A DNA stretch of 64,000 nucleotides from Hydractinia symbiolongicarpus (Eukaryota > Cnidaria > Hydrozoa > Anthoathecata > Hydractiniidae), in assembly GCF_029227915.1 (NCBI RefSeq), contig NC_079881.1, forward strand, positions 1,798,001-1,862,000, read 5' to 3'. Shown piece by piece: positions 49,230-62,214 of this stretch (position 1 is its first letter; every line of letters begins with the position of its first letter). The notes under the pieces were generated by a model. The model saw nothing but the letters and a program-made list of their open reading frames with translations, was not told the DNA's origin and ran no database searches. The position numbers and the translations under genes were made by a program.

Positions 49230-52200
49230 ACCCGCCATTTCCCGTAAATCCCGGACTCGGCCCGTATAGTCAAAAGTATAAAAAGAAAGTACCCAGGGAG
49301 TAAACTCATTTCCCGAACGATTTTTTAAATTATTTTTTCACCACTAAACGCATGAGACTTGTAGTTTTCAAAAATGTTTTCATTTTTGAGGAGACGCTTA
49401 ATGAAAGTTGTTTAATCGCCGGCAAACGAAAAGCCGTGATTTCCGGTAAATCCCGGCCCGTATAGTCGAATGTATACAAAGAAAGTACCCTGTGAGTAAA
49501 CTTATTTCCAAAACGATTTTTTAAATTATCTTTTCACCACTAAAACGCATGAGACTTGCAGTTTTCAAAAGTGTTTTCATTTTTGATGAGACGCTGAATA
49601 AAAGAAGTTTAATCGCCGGCAAACGAAAACCCGCGATTTCCCGTAAATCCTGGGCTTTGCCCGTATAGTCAAAAGTATACAAAGAAAGTACCCTGTGAGT
49701 TAACTCATTTTCAAAGCGATTTTTTAAATTATTTTTTCACCACTAAAACGCATGGGACTTGTAGTTTTCAAAAATGTTTTCATTTTTGATGAGACGCTGA
49801 ATAAAAGAAGTTTAATCGCCGGCAAACGAAAACCCGCGATTTCCCGTAAATCCCGGAATCTCGGCCCATATAGTCAAAAGTATACAAAGAAGGTACCCAG
49901 GGAGTAAACTCATTTCCCGAACGATTTTCATTTTTGATGAGACGCTTAATGAAAGTGGTTTAATCGCCGGCAAACGAAAACAAGCGATTTCCCGTAAATC
50001 CCGGGCTTGGCCCGTATAGTCGAATGTATACAAAGAAAGTACCCTGTGAGTAAACTCATTTCCAAAACGATTATTTAAATTATCTTTTTACCACTAAAAC
50101 GCATGAGACTTGTAGTTATCAAAAATGTTTTCATTTTTGATGAGACGCTGAATAAAAGGAGTTTAATCGCCGGCAAACGAAAACCTGCGATTTCCCGTAA
50201 ATCCTGGACTCGGCCCGTATAGTCAAAAGTATACGAAGAAAGTACCCAGGAAGTAAACTCATTTCACGAACGATTTTTTAAATTATTATTTCACCACTAA
50301 AGCCCATGAGACTTGTAGTTTTCAAAAATGTTTTCATTTTTGATGAGACGCTTAATGAAAGTGGTTTAATCGCCGGCAAACGAAAACCCGCGAATTCCTG
50401 TAAATCCCGGGCTGGGCCCGTATAGTCGAATGTATACAAAGAAAGTACCCTGTGAGTAAACTCATTTCCAAAACGATTTTTTAAATTATTTTTTCACCAC
50501 TAAACGCATAAGACTTGTAGTTTTCAAAAATGTTTTCATTTTTGAGGAGACGCTTAATGAAAGTTGTTTAATCGCCGGCAAACGAAAAGCCGTGATTTCC
50601 CGTAAATCCCGGCCCGTATAGTCGAATGTATACAAAGAAAGTACCCTGTGAGTAAACTCATTTCCAAAACGATTTTTTAAATTATCTTTTCACCACTAAA
50701 ACGCATGAGACTTGCAGTTTTCAAAAGTGTTTTCATTTTTGATGAGACGCTGAATAAAAGAAGTTTAATCGCCGGCAAACGAAAACCCGCGATTTCCCGT
50801 AAATCCTGGGCTTTGCCCGTATAGTCAAAAGTATACAAAGAAAGTACCCTGTGAGTAAACTCATTTTCAAAGCGATTTTTTAAATTATTTTTTCACCACT
50901 AAAACGCATGAGACTTGCAGTTTTCAAAAGTGTTTTCATTTTTGATGAGACGCTGAATAAAAGAAGTTTAATCGCCGGCAAACGAAAACCCGCGATTTCC
51001 CGTAAATCCTGGGCTTTGCCCGTATAGTCAAAAGTATACAAAGAAAGTACCCTGTGAGTAAACTCATTTTCAAAGCGATTTTTTAAATTATTTTTTCACC
51101 ACTAAAACGCATGGGACTTGTAGTTTTCAAAAATGTTTTCATTTTTGATGAGACGCTGAATAAAAGAAGTTTAATCGCCGGCAAACAAAAACCCGCGATT
51201 TCCCGTAAATCCCGGAATCTCGGCCCATATAGTCAAAAGTATACAAAGAAGGTACCCAGGGAGTAAACTCATTTTCCGAACGATTTTTTAAATTATTTTT
51301 TCACCACTAAAACGCATGAGACTTGTAGTTTTCAGAAATATTCTCATTTTTGATGAGACGCTGAATAAAAGAAGTTTAATCGCCGGCAAACGAAAACCCG
51401 CGATTTCCCGTAAATCCCGGGCTTGGCCCGTATAGTTGAATGTATATAAAGAAAGTACCCAGGGAGTAAACTGATTTCGTGAACGATTTTTTAAATTATT
51501 TTTTCACCACTAAAACGCATGAGACTTGTAGTTTTCAGAAATGTTTTCATTTTTGATGAGACGCTTAATGAAAATGGTTTAATCGCTGGCAAACGAAAAC
51601 CCACGATTTCCCGTAAATCCCGGGCTTGGCCCGTATAGTCGAATGTATACAAAGAAAGTACCCTGTGAGTAAACTCATTTCCAAAACGATTTTTTAAATT
51701 ATTATTTCACCACTAAAGCCCACTTGTAGTTTTTAAAAATGCGTTCTTTTTTGATGAGACGCTGAATAAAAGAAGTTTAATCACCGGCAAATGAAAACCC
51801 GCGATTTCCCGTAAATTCCGGACTCGGCCCGTATAGTCAAAACTATACAAAGAAGGTACCCAGGGAGTAAACTCATTTCCCGAACGATTTTTTAAATTAT
51901 TTTTTCACCACTAAAACGCAGGAGACTTGTAGTTTTCAGAAATGTTTTCATTTTTGATGAGACGCTGAGTAAAAGAAGTTTAATCGCCGGCAAACGAAAA
52001 CCCGCGATTTCCTGTAAATTCCGGACTCGGCCCGTATAGTCAAAAGTATACAAAGAAGGTACCCAGGGAGTAAACTTATTTCCCGAACGATTTTTTAAAT
52101 TATTTTTCCACCACTAAAACGCATGAGACTTGTAGTTTTCAGAAATGTTTTCATTTTTGATGAGACGCTGAATAAAAGAAGTTTAATCGCCGGCAAACGA

Positions 52201-52760
52201 AAACCCGCGATTTCCTGTAAATTCCGGACTCGGCCCGTATAGTCAAAATTATACAAAGAAGGTACCCAGGGAGTAAACTCATTTCCCGAACGATTTTTTA
52301 AATTATTTTTCCACCACTAAAACGCATGAGACTTGTAGTTTTCAGAAATGTTTTCATTTTTGATGAGACGCTTAATGAAAGTGGTTTAATCGCCGGCAAA
52401 CGAAAACCCGCGACTTCCCGTAAATCCCGGACTCGGCCCGTATAGTCAAAAGTATACAAAGTAGGTACCCAGGGAGTAAACTAATTTCCCGAACGATTTT
52501 TTAAATCATTATTTCACCACTAAAGCCCACTTGTAGCTTTTAAAAATGCGTTCTTTTTTTATGAGACGCTGAATAAAAGAAGTTTAATCGCCGGCAAATG
52601 AAAACCCGCGATTTCCCGTAAATCCCGGATTCGGCCCGTATAGTCAAAACTATACAAAGAAGGTACCCAGGGAGTAAACTCATTTCCCGAACGATTTTTT
52701 AAATTATTTTTTCACCACTAAAACGCAGGAGACTTGTAGTTTTCAGAAATGTTTTCATTT
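49230..52760 (+). repeat. 3.5-kb segment S, second copy
   Basis: Second copy of 37330-40860. Small differences include TTCCGGTAAATC, GCATAAGAC, AAACAAAAACCC, CGCTGAGTAAAAG and TTCTTTTTTTATGAG. It preserves the 57-bp and 6-bp deletions at identical points, so the two segments share a common ancestor rather than independent mutations. Confidence 0.9.
49813..49960 (+). repeat. 148-bp deleted monomer, copy 2
   Basis: Same 57-bp deletion and same GGAATCTCGG +2 insertion as at 37913, exactly 11,900 bp downstream. It anchors the duplication of segment S. Confidence 0.9.
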
Positions 52761-54175
52761 TTGATGAGACGCTTAATGAAAGTGGTTTAATCGCCGGCAA
52801 ACGAAAACCCGCGACTTCCCGTAAATCCCGGACTCGGCCCGTATAGTCAAAAGTATACAAAGTAGGTACCCAGGGAGTAAACTAATTTCCCGAACGATTT
52901 TTTAAATCATTATTTCACCACTAAAGCCCACTTGTAGCTTTTAAAAATGCGTTCTTTTTTGATGAGACGCTGAATAAAAGAAGTTTAATCGCCGGCAAAT
53001 GAAAACCCGCGATTTCCCGTAAATCCCGGACTCGGCCCGTATAGTCAAAACTATACAAAGAAGGTACCCAGGGAGTAAACTCATTTCCCGAACGATTTTT
53101 TAAATTATTTTTTCACCACTAAAACGCAGGAGACTTGTAGTTTTCAGAAATGTTTTCATTTCTGATGAGACGCTGAATAAAAGAAGTTTAATCGCCGGCA
53201 AACGAAAACCCGCGATTTCCTGTAAATTCCGGACTCGGCCCGTATAGTCAAAAGTATACAAAGAAGGTACCCAGGGAGTAAACTCATTTCCCGAACGATT
53301 TTTTAAATTTTTTTTCCACCACTAAAACGCATGAGACTTGTAGTTTTCAGAAATGTTTTCATTTTTGATGAGACGCTGAATAAAAGAAGTTTAATCGCCG
53401 GCAAACGAAAACCCGCGATTTCCTGTAAATTCCGGACTCGGCCCGTATAGTCAAAAGTATACAAAGAAGGTAACCAGGGAGTAAACTCATTTCCCGAACG
53501 ATTTTTTAAATTATTTTTCCACCACTAAAACGCATGAGACTTGTAGTTTTCAGAAATGTTTTCATTTTTGATGAGACGCTTAATGAAAGTGGTTTAATCG
53601 CCGGCAAACGAAAACCCGCGACTTCCCGTAAATCCCGGACTCGGCCCGTATAGTCAAAAGTATACAAAGTAGGTACCCAGGGAGTAAACTAATTTCCCGA
53701 ACGATTTTTTAAATCATTATTTCACCACTAAAACGCATGAGACTTGTAGTTTTTAGAAATGTTTTCATTTTTGATGAGACGCTTAATGAAAGTGGTTTAA
53801 TCGGCGGCAAACGAAAACCCGCGATTTCCCGTAAATCCCGGGCTTGGCCCGTATAGTCAAATGTATACAAAGAAAGTACCCTGTGAGTAAACTCATTTCC
53901 AAAACGATTTTTTGAATTATATTTTCACCACTAAAACGCATGAGACTTGTAGTTTTCAGAAATGTTTTCATTTTTGATGAGACGCTGAATAAAAGAAGTT
54001 TAATCGCCGGCAAACGAAAACCCGCGATTTCCCGTAAATCCCGGACTCCGCCCGTATAGTCAAAAGTATACAAAGAAGGTACCCAGGGAGTAAACTCATT
54101 TCCCGAACGATTTTTTAAATTATTTTTTCACCACTAAAACGCATGAGACTTGTAGTTTTCAGAAATGTTTTCACT
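52761..54175 (+). repeat. 7-monomer HOR unit (1416 bp), copy 1
   Basis: Seven monomers, one of them with the 5-bp CCCACTTG deletion, giving 1416 bp. Marks are AAAGTAGGTACC, TTGTAGCTTTTAAAAATG, GCGTTCTTTTTT, GCAGGAGAC, AAATTTTTTTTCCACC, GGCGGCAAACG, TTTTTTGAATTATATT and GACTCCGCCC. Its first two monomers also duplicate about 52360-52760 at an offset of 401 bp. Confidence 0.85.
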
Positions 54176-55592
54176 TTTGATGAGACGCTTAATGAAAGTG
54201 GTTTAATCGCCGGCAAACGAAAACCCGCGACTTCCCGTAAATCCCGGACTCGGCCCGTATAGTCAAAAGTATACAAAGTAGGTACCCAGGGAGTAAACTA
54301 ATTTCCCGAACGATTTTTTAAATCATTATTTCACCACTAAAGCCCACTTGTAGCTTTTAAAAATGCGTTCTTTTTTGATGAGACGCTGAATAAAAGAAGT
54401 TTAATCGCCGGCAAATGAAAACCCGCGATTTCCCGTAAATCCCGGACTCGGCCCGTATAGTCAAAACTATACAAAGAAGGTACCCAGGGAGTAAACTCAT
54501 TTCCCGAACGATTTTTTAAATTATTTTTTCACCACTAAAACGCAGGAGACTTGTAGTTTTCAGAAATGTTTTCATTTTTGATGAGACGCTGAATAAAAGA
54601 AGTTTAATCGCCGGCAAACGAAAACCCGCGATTTCCTGTAAATTCCGGACTCGGCCCGTATAGTCAAAAGTATACAAAGAAGGTACCCAGGGAGTAAACT
54701 CATTTCCCGAACGATTTTTTAAATTTTTTTTCCACCACTAAAACGCATGAGACTTGTAGTTTTCAGAAATGTTTTCATTTTTGATGAGACGCTGAATAAA
54801 AGAAGTTTAATCGCCGGCAAACGAAAACCCGCGATTTCCTGTAAATTCCGGACTCGGCCCGTATAGTCAAAAGTATACAAAGAAGGTACCCAGGGAGTAA
54901 ACTCATTTCCCGAACGATTTTTTAAATTATTTTTCCACCACTAAAACGCATGAGACTTGTAGTTTTCAGAAATGTTTTCATTTTTGATGAGACGCTTAAT
55001 GAAAGTGGTTTAATCGCCGGCAAACGAAAACCCGCGACTTCCCGTAAATCCCGGACTCGGCCCGTATAGTCAAAAGTATACAAAGTAGGTACCCAGGGAG
55101 TAAACTAATTTTCCGAACGATTTTTTAAATCATTATTTCACCACTAAAACGCATGAGACTTGTAGTTTTTAGAAATGTTTTCATTTTTGATGAGACGCTT
55201 AATGAAAGTGGTTTAATCGGCGGCAAACGAAAACCCGCGATTTCCCGTAAATCCCGGGCTTGGCCCGTATAGTCAAATGTATACAAAGAAAGTACCCTGT
55301 GAGTAAACTCATTTCCAAAACGATTTTTTGAATTATATTTTCACCACTAAAACGCATGAGACTTGTAGTTTTCAGAAATGTTTTCATTTTTGATGAGACG
55401 CTGAATAAAAGAAGTTTAATCGCCGGCAAACGAAAACCCGCGATTTCCCCGTAAATCCCGGACTCCGCCCGTATAGTCAAAAGTATACAAAGAAGGTACC
55501 CAGGGAGTAAACTCATTTCCCGAACGATTTTTTAAATTATTTTTTCACCACTAAAACGCATGAGACTTGTAGTTTTCAGAAATGTTTTCATT
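54176..55592 (+). repeat. 7-monomer HOR unit (1416 bp), copy 2
   Basis: Head-to-tail copy of the preceding unit. Differences seen: TTCATTTTTG for TTCATTTCTG (first copy near 53160), TACCCAGG for TAACCAGG (first copy near 53472), and one inserted C in ATTTCCCCGTAAATC near 55447. After this unit one A-type monomer with TCACCGGCAAACG leads to the next array. Confidence 0.85.
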
Positions 55593-55774
55593 TTTGATGA
55601 GACGCTTAATGAAAGTGGTTTAATCACCGGCAAACGAAAACCCGCGACTTCCCGTAAATCCCGGACTCGGCCCGTATAGTCAAAAGTATACAAAGAAGGT
55701 ACCCAGGGAGTAAACTCATTTTTTGAACGATTTTTTAAATTATTTTTTCACCACTAAAAGGCATGAGACTTGTA

Positions 55775-57804
55775 GTTTTTAGAAATGTTTTCATTTTTGA
55801 TGAGACGCTTAATGAAAGTGGTTTAATCGCCGGCAAACGAAAACCCGCCATTTCCCAAAAACCCCGGACTCGGCCCGTATAGTCAAAAGTATACAAAGAA
55901 AGTACCCTGTGAGTAAACTCATTTCCAAAACGATTTTTTAAATCATTATTTCACCACTAAAACGCATGAGACTTGTAGTTTTTAGAAATGTTTTCATTTT
56001 TGATGAGACGCTTAATGAAAGTGGTTTAATCGGCGGCAAACGAAAACCCGCGATTTCCCGTAAATCCCGGGCTTGGCCCGTATAGTCAAATGTATACAAA
56101 GAAAGTACCCTGTGAGTAAACTCATTTCCAAAACGATTTTTTGAATTATATTTTCACCACTAAAACGCATGAGACTTGTAGTTTTCAGAAATGTTTTCAT
56201 TTTTGATGAGACGCTGAATAAAAGAAGTTTAATCGCCGGCAAACGAAAACCCGCGATTTCCCGTAAATCCCGGACTCCGCCCGTATAGTCAAAAGTATAC
56301 AAAGAAGGTACCCAGGGAGTAAACTCATTTCCCGAACGATTTTTTAAATTATCTTTTCACCACTAAAACGCATGAGACTTGTAGTTTTCAGAAATGTTTT
56401 CATTTTTGATGAGACGCTGAATAAAAGAAGTTTAATCGCCGGCAAACGAAAACCCGCGATTTCCTGTAAATTCCGGACTCGGCCCGTATAGTCAAAAGTA
56501 TACAAAGAAGGTACCCAGGGAGTAAACTCATTTCCCGAACGATTTTTTAAATTATTTTTTCACCACTAAAACGCATGAGACTTGTAGTTTTTAGAAATGT
56601 TTTCATTTTTGATGAGACGCTTAATGAAAGTGGTTTAATCACCGGCAAACGAAAACCCGCGACTTCCCGTAAATCCCGGACTCGGCCCGTATAGTCAAAA
56701 GTATACAAAGAAGGTACCCAGGGAGTAAACTCATTTTCCGAACGATTTTTTAAATTATTTTTTCACCACTAAAAGGCATGAGACTTGTAGTTTTTAGAAA
56801 TGTTTTCATTTTTGATGAGACGCTTAATGAAAGTGGTTTAATCGCCGGCAAACGAAAACCCGCCATTTCCCAAAAACCCTGGACTCGGCCCGTATAGTCA
56901 AAAGTATACAAAGAAAGTACCCTGTGAGTAAACTCATTTCCAAAACGATTTTTTAAATTATATTTTCACAACTAAAACCCATGAGACTTGTAGTTTTCAA
57001 AAATGTTTTCATTTTTGATGAGACGCTGAATAAAAGAAGTTTAATCGCCGGCAAACGAAACCCTGCGATTTCCCGTAAATCCCGGACTCGGCCCGTATAG
57101 TCAAATGTATACAAAGAAAGTACCCAGGGAGTAAACTCATTTCCCGAACGATTTTTTAAATTATTATTTCACCACTAAAGCCCATGAGACTTGTAGTTTT
57201 TAAAAATGTTTTCATTTTTGATGAGACGCTGAATAAAAGAAGTTTAATCGCCGCCAAAAGAGAACCCGCGACTTCCCGTAAATCCCGGACTCGGCCCGTA
57301 TAGTCAAAAGTGTACAAAGAAAGTACCCAGGAAGTAAACTCATTTCCCGAACGATTTTTTAATATATTTTTTCACCACTAAAACGCATGAGACCTGTAGT
57401 TTTCAGAAATGTTTTCATTTTTGATGAGACGCTTAATGAAAGTGGTTTAATCGCCGGCAAACGAAAACCCGTGATTACCCGTAAATCCCGGGCTTGACCC
57501 GTATAGTCGAATGTATACAAAGAAAGTACCCTGTGAGTAAACTCATTTCCCGAACGATTTTTTAAATTATTATTTCACCACTAAAGCCCATGAGACTTGT
57601 AGTTTTTAAAAATGTTTTCATTTTTGATGAGACGCTGAATAAAAGAAGTTTAATCGCCGCCAAAAGAGAACCCGCGACTTCCCGTAAATCCCGGACTCGG
57701 CCCGTATAGTCAAAAGTGTACAAAGAAAGTACCCAGGAAGTAAACTCATTTCCCGAACGATTTTTTAATATATTTTTTCACCACTAAAACGCATGAGACC
57801 TGTA
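55775..57804 (+). repeat. 10-monomer HOR unit (2030 bp), copy 1
   Basis: An exact 10 x 203-bp unit. Marks are CCCAAAAACCCCGG, TTTAAATCATTATT, GGCGGCAAACG, TTTTTTGAATTATATT, TCACCGGCAAACG, AAAAGGCATGAG, CACAACTAAAAC, CGAAACCCTGCG, CCGCCAAAAGAG and AATATATTTTTTCACC. All recur 2030 bases later. Confidence 0.88.
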
Positions 57805-59834
57805 GTTTTTAGAAATGTTTTCATTTTTGATGAGACGCTTAATGAAAGTGGTTTAATCGCCGGCAAACGAAAACCCGCCATTTCCCAAAAACCCCGGACT
57901 CGGCCCGTATAGTCAAAAGTATACAAAGAAAGTACCCTGTGAGTAAACTCATTTCCAAAACGATTTTTTAAATCATTATTTCACCACTAAAACGCATGAG
58001 ACTTGTAGTTTTTAGAAATGTTTTCATTTTTGATGAGACGCTTAATGAAAGTGGTTTAATCGGCGGCAAACGAAAACCCGCGATTTCCCGTAAATCCCGG
58101 GCTTGGCCCGTATAGTCAAATGTATACAAAGAAAGTACCCTGTGAGTAAACTCATTTCCAAAACGATTTTTTGAATTATATTTTCACCACTAAAACGCAT
58201 GAGACTTGTAGTTTTCAGAAATGTTTTCATTTTTGATGAGACGCTGAATAAAAGAAGTTTAATCGCCGGCAAACGAAAACCCGCGATTTCCCGTAAATCC
58301 CGGACTCCGCCCGTATAGTCAAAAGTATACAAAGAAGGTACCCAGGGAGTAAACTCATTTCCCGAACGATTTTTTAAATTATCTTTTCACCACTAAAACG
58401 CATGAGACTTGTAGTTTTCAGAAATGTTTTCATTTTTGATGAGACGCTGAATAAAAGAAGTTTAATCGCCGGCAAACGAAAACCCGCGATTTCCTGTAAA
58501 TTCCGGACTCGGCCCGTATAGTCAAAAGTATACAAAGAAGGTACCCAGGGAGTAAACTCATTTCCCGAACGATTTTTTAAATTATTTTTTCACCACTAAA
58601 ACGCATGAGACTTGTAGTTTTCAGAAATGTTTTCATTTTTGATGAGACGCTTAATGAAAGTGGTTTAATCACCGGCAAACGAAAACCCGCGACTTCCCGT
58701 AAATCCCGGACTCGGCCCGTATAGTCAAAAGTATACAAAGAAGGTACCCAGGGAGTAAACTCATTTTCCGAACGATTTTTTAAATTATTTTTTCACCACT
58801 AAAAGGCATGAGACTTGTAGTTTTTAGAAATGTTTTCATTTTTGATGAGACGCTTAATGAAAGTGGTTTAATCGCCGGCAAACGAAAACCCGCCATTTCC
58901 CAAAAACCCTGGACTCGGCCCGTATAGTCAAAAGTATACAAAGAAAGTACCCTGTGAGTAAACTCATTTCCAAAACGATTTTTTAAATTATATTTTCACA
59001 ACTAAAACGCATGAGACTTGTAGTTTTCAAAAATGTTTTCATTTTTGATGAGACGCTGAATAAAAGAAGTTTAATCGCCGGCAAACGAAACCCTGCGATT
59101 TCCCGTAAATCCCGGACTCGGCCCGTATAGTCAAATGTATACAAAGAAAGTACCCAGGGAGTAAACTCATTTCCCGAACGATTTTTTAAATTATTATTTC
59201 ACCACTAAAGCCCATGAGACTTGTAGTTTTTAAAAATGTTTTCATTTTTGATGAGACGCTGAATAAAAGAAGTTTAATCGCCGCCAAAAGAGAACCCGCG
59301 ACTTCCCGTAAATCCCGGACTCGGCCCGTATAGTCAAAAGTGTACAAAGAAAGTACCCAGGAAGTAAACTCATTTCCCGAACGATTTTTTAATATATTTT
59401 TTCACCACTAAAACGCATGAGACCTGTAGTTTTCAGAAATGTTTTCATTTTTGATGAGACGCTTAATGAAAGTGGTTTAATCGCCGGCAAACGAAAACCC
59501 GTGATTACCCGTAAATCCCGGGCTTGGCCCGTATAGTCGAATGTATACAAAGAAAGTACCCTGTGAGTAAACTCATTTCCCGAACGATTTTTTAAATTAT
59601 TATTTCACCACTAAAGCCCATGAGACTTGTAGTTTTTAAAAATGTTTTCATTTTTGATGAGACGCTGAATAAAAGAAGTTTAATCGCCGCCAAAAGAGAA
59701 CCCACGACTTCCCGTAAATCCCGGACTCGGCCCGTATAGTCAAAAGTGTACAAAGAAAGTACCCAGGAAGTAAACTCATTTCCCGAACGATTTTTTAATA
59801 TATTTTTTCACCACTAAAACGCATGAGACCTGTA
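57805..59834 (+). repeat. 10-monomer HOR unit (2030 bp), copy 2
   Basis: Head-to-tail copy of 55775-57804. Differences seen: CTAAAACGCATG against CTAAAACCCATG (first copy near 56977), GGCTTGGCCC against GGCTTGACCC (first copy near 57495), GAACCCACG against GAACCCGCG (59700), and TTTTCAG against TTTTTAG in one monomer. It ends where 59911 reads CCCGTGATTACCC. Confidence 0.88.
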
Positions 59835-62214
59835 GTTTTCAGAAATGTTTTCATTTTTGATGAGACGCTTAATGAAAGTGGTTTAATCGCCGGCAAACGA
59901 AAACCCGTGATTACCCGTAAATCCCGGGCTTGGCCCGTATAGTCGAATGTATACAAAGAAAGTACCCTGTGAGTAAACTCATTTCCAAAACGATTTTTTA
60001 AAGTATCTTTTCACCACTAAAACGCATGAGACTTGTAGTTTTCAAAAATGTTTTCATTTTTGATGAGACGCTGAATAAAAGAAGTTTAATCGCCGGCAAA
60101 CGAAAACCCGCCATTTCCCGTAAACCCCGGACTCGGCCCGTATAGTCAAAAGTATACAAAGAAAGTACCCTGTGAGTTAACTCATTTCCAAAACGATTTT
60201 TTAAATTATTTTTTCACCACTAAAACGCATGAGACTTGTAGTTTTCAAAAATGTTTTCATTTTTGATGAGACGCTGAATAAAAGAAGTTTAATCGCCGGC
60301 AAACGAAAACCTGCGATTTCCCGTGAATCCCGGACTCCGCCCGTATAGTCAAAAGTATACAAAGAAAGTACCCAGGGAGTAAACTCATTTCCCGAACGAT
60401 TTTTTAACTTATTATTTCACCACTAAAGCCCATGAGACTTGTAGTTTTTAAAAATGTTTTCATTTTTGATGAGACGCTGAATAAAAGAAGTTTAATCGCC
60501 GGCAAACGAAAACCCGCGACTTCCCGTAAATCCCGGACTCGACCTGTATAGTCAAAAGTGTACAAAGAAAGTACCCAGGGAGTAAACTCATTTCCAAAAC
60601 GATTTTTTAAATCATTATTTCACCACTAAAACGCATGAGACTTGTAGTTTTTAGAAATGTTTTCATTTTTGATGAGACTCTTAATGAAAGTGGTTTAATC
60701 GGCGGCAAACGAAAACCCGCGATTTCCCGTAAATCCCGGGCTTGGCCCGTATAGTCAAATGTATACAAAGAAAGTACCCTGTGAGTAAACTCATTTCCAA
60801 AACGTTTTTTTGAATTATATTTTCACCACTAAAACGCATGAGACTTGTAGTTTTCAGAAATGTTTTCATTTTTGATGAGACGCTGAATAAAAGAAGTTTA
60901 ATCGCCGGCAAACGAAAACCCGCGATTTCCCGTAAATCCCGGACTCCGCCCGTATAGTCAAAAGTATACAAAGAAGGTACCCAGGGAGTAAACTCATTTC
61001 CCGAACGATTTTTTAAATTATTTTTTCACCACTAAAACGCATGAGACTTGTAGTTTTCAGAAATGTTTTCATTTTTGATGAGACGCTGAATAAAAGAAGT
61101 TTAATCGCCGGCAAACGAAAACCCGCGATTTCCTGTAAATTCCGGACTCGGCCCGTATAGTCAAAAGTATACAAAGAAGGTACCCAGGGAGTAAACTCAT
61201 TTCCCGAACGATTTTTTAAATTATTTTTTCACCACTAAAACGCATGAGACTTGTAGTTTTCAGAAATGTTTTCATTTTTGATGAGACGCTGAATAAAAGA
61301 AGTTTAATCGCCGCCAAAAGAGAACCCGCAACTTCCCGTAAATCCCGGACTCGGCCCGTATAGTCAAAAGTGTACAAAGAAAGTACCCAGGAAGTAAACT
61401 CATTTCCCGAACGATTTTTTAATATATTTTTTCACCACTAAAACGCATGAGACCTGTAGTTTTCAGAAATGTTTTCATTTTTGATGAGACGCTTAATGAA
61501 AGTGGTTTAATCGCCGGCAAACGAAAACCCGTGATTACCCGTAAATCCTGGGCTTGGCCCGTATAGTCGAATGTATACAAAGAAAGTACCCTGTGAGTAA
61601 ACTCATTTCCAAAACGATTTTTTAAAGTATCTTTTCACCACTAAAATGCATGAGACTTGTAGTTTTCAAAAATGTTTTCATTTTTGATGAGACGCTGAAT
61701 AAAAGAAGTTTAATCGCCGGCAAACGAAAACCCGCCATTTCCCGTAAACCCCGGACTCGGCCCGTATAGTCAAAAGTATACAAAGAAAGTACCCTGTGAG
61801 TTAACTCATTTCCAAAACGATTTTTTAAATTATTTTTTCACCACTAAAACGCATGAGACTTGTAGTTTTCAAAAATGTTTTCATTTTTGATGAGACGCTG
61901 AATAAAAGAAGTTTAATCGCCGGCAAACGAAAACCTGCGATTTCCCGTGAATCCCGGACTCCGCCCGTATAGTCAAAAGTATACAAAGAAAGTACCCAGG
62001 GAGTAAACTCATTTCCCGAACGATTTTTTAACTTATTATTTCACCACTAAAGCCCATGAGACTTGTAGTTTTTAAAAATGTTTTCATTTTTGATGAGACG
62101 CTGAATAAAAGAAGTTTAATCGCCGGCAAACGAAAACCCGCGACTTCCCGTAAATCCCGGACTCGACCTGTATAGTCAAAAGTGTACAAAGAAAGTACCC
62201 AGGGAGTAAACTCA
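59835..62214 (+). repeat. 8-monomer (1624-bp) duplication, region IV
   Basis: About 59640-60590 recurs at about 61264-62214 at an offset of exactly 1624 bp. It covers CCGCCAAAAGAG, AATATATT, GTGATTACCCG, TTTTTTAAAGTATC, CCGCCATTTCCCG, GAGTTAACTC, CGTGAATCCC and GACTCGACCTG monomers. Between the copies, 60600-61260 holds a copy of the GGCGGCAAACG/TTTTTTGAATT pair seen in the 2030-bp unit, offset 2639 bp (13 monomers). Confidence 0.8.
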
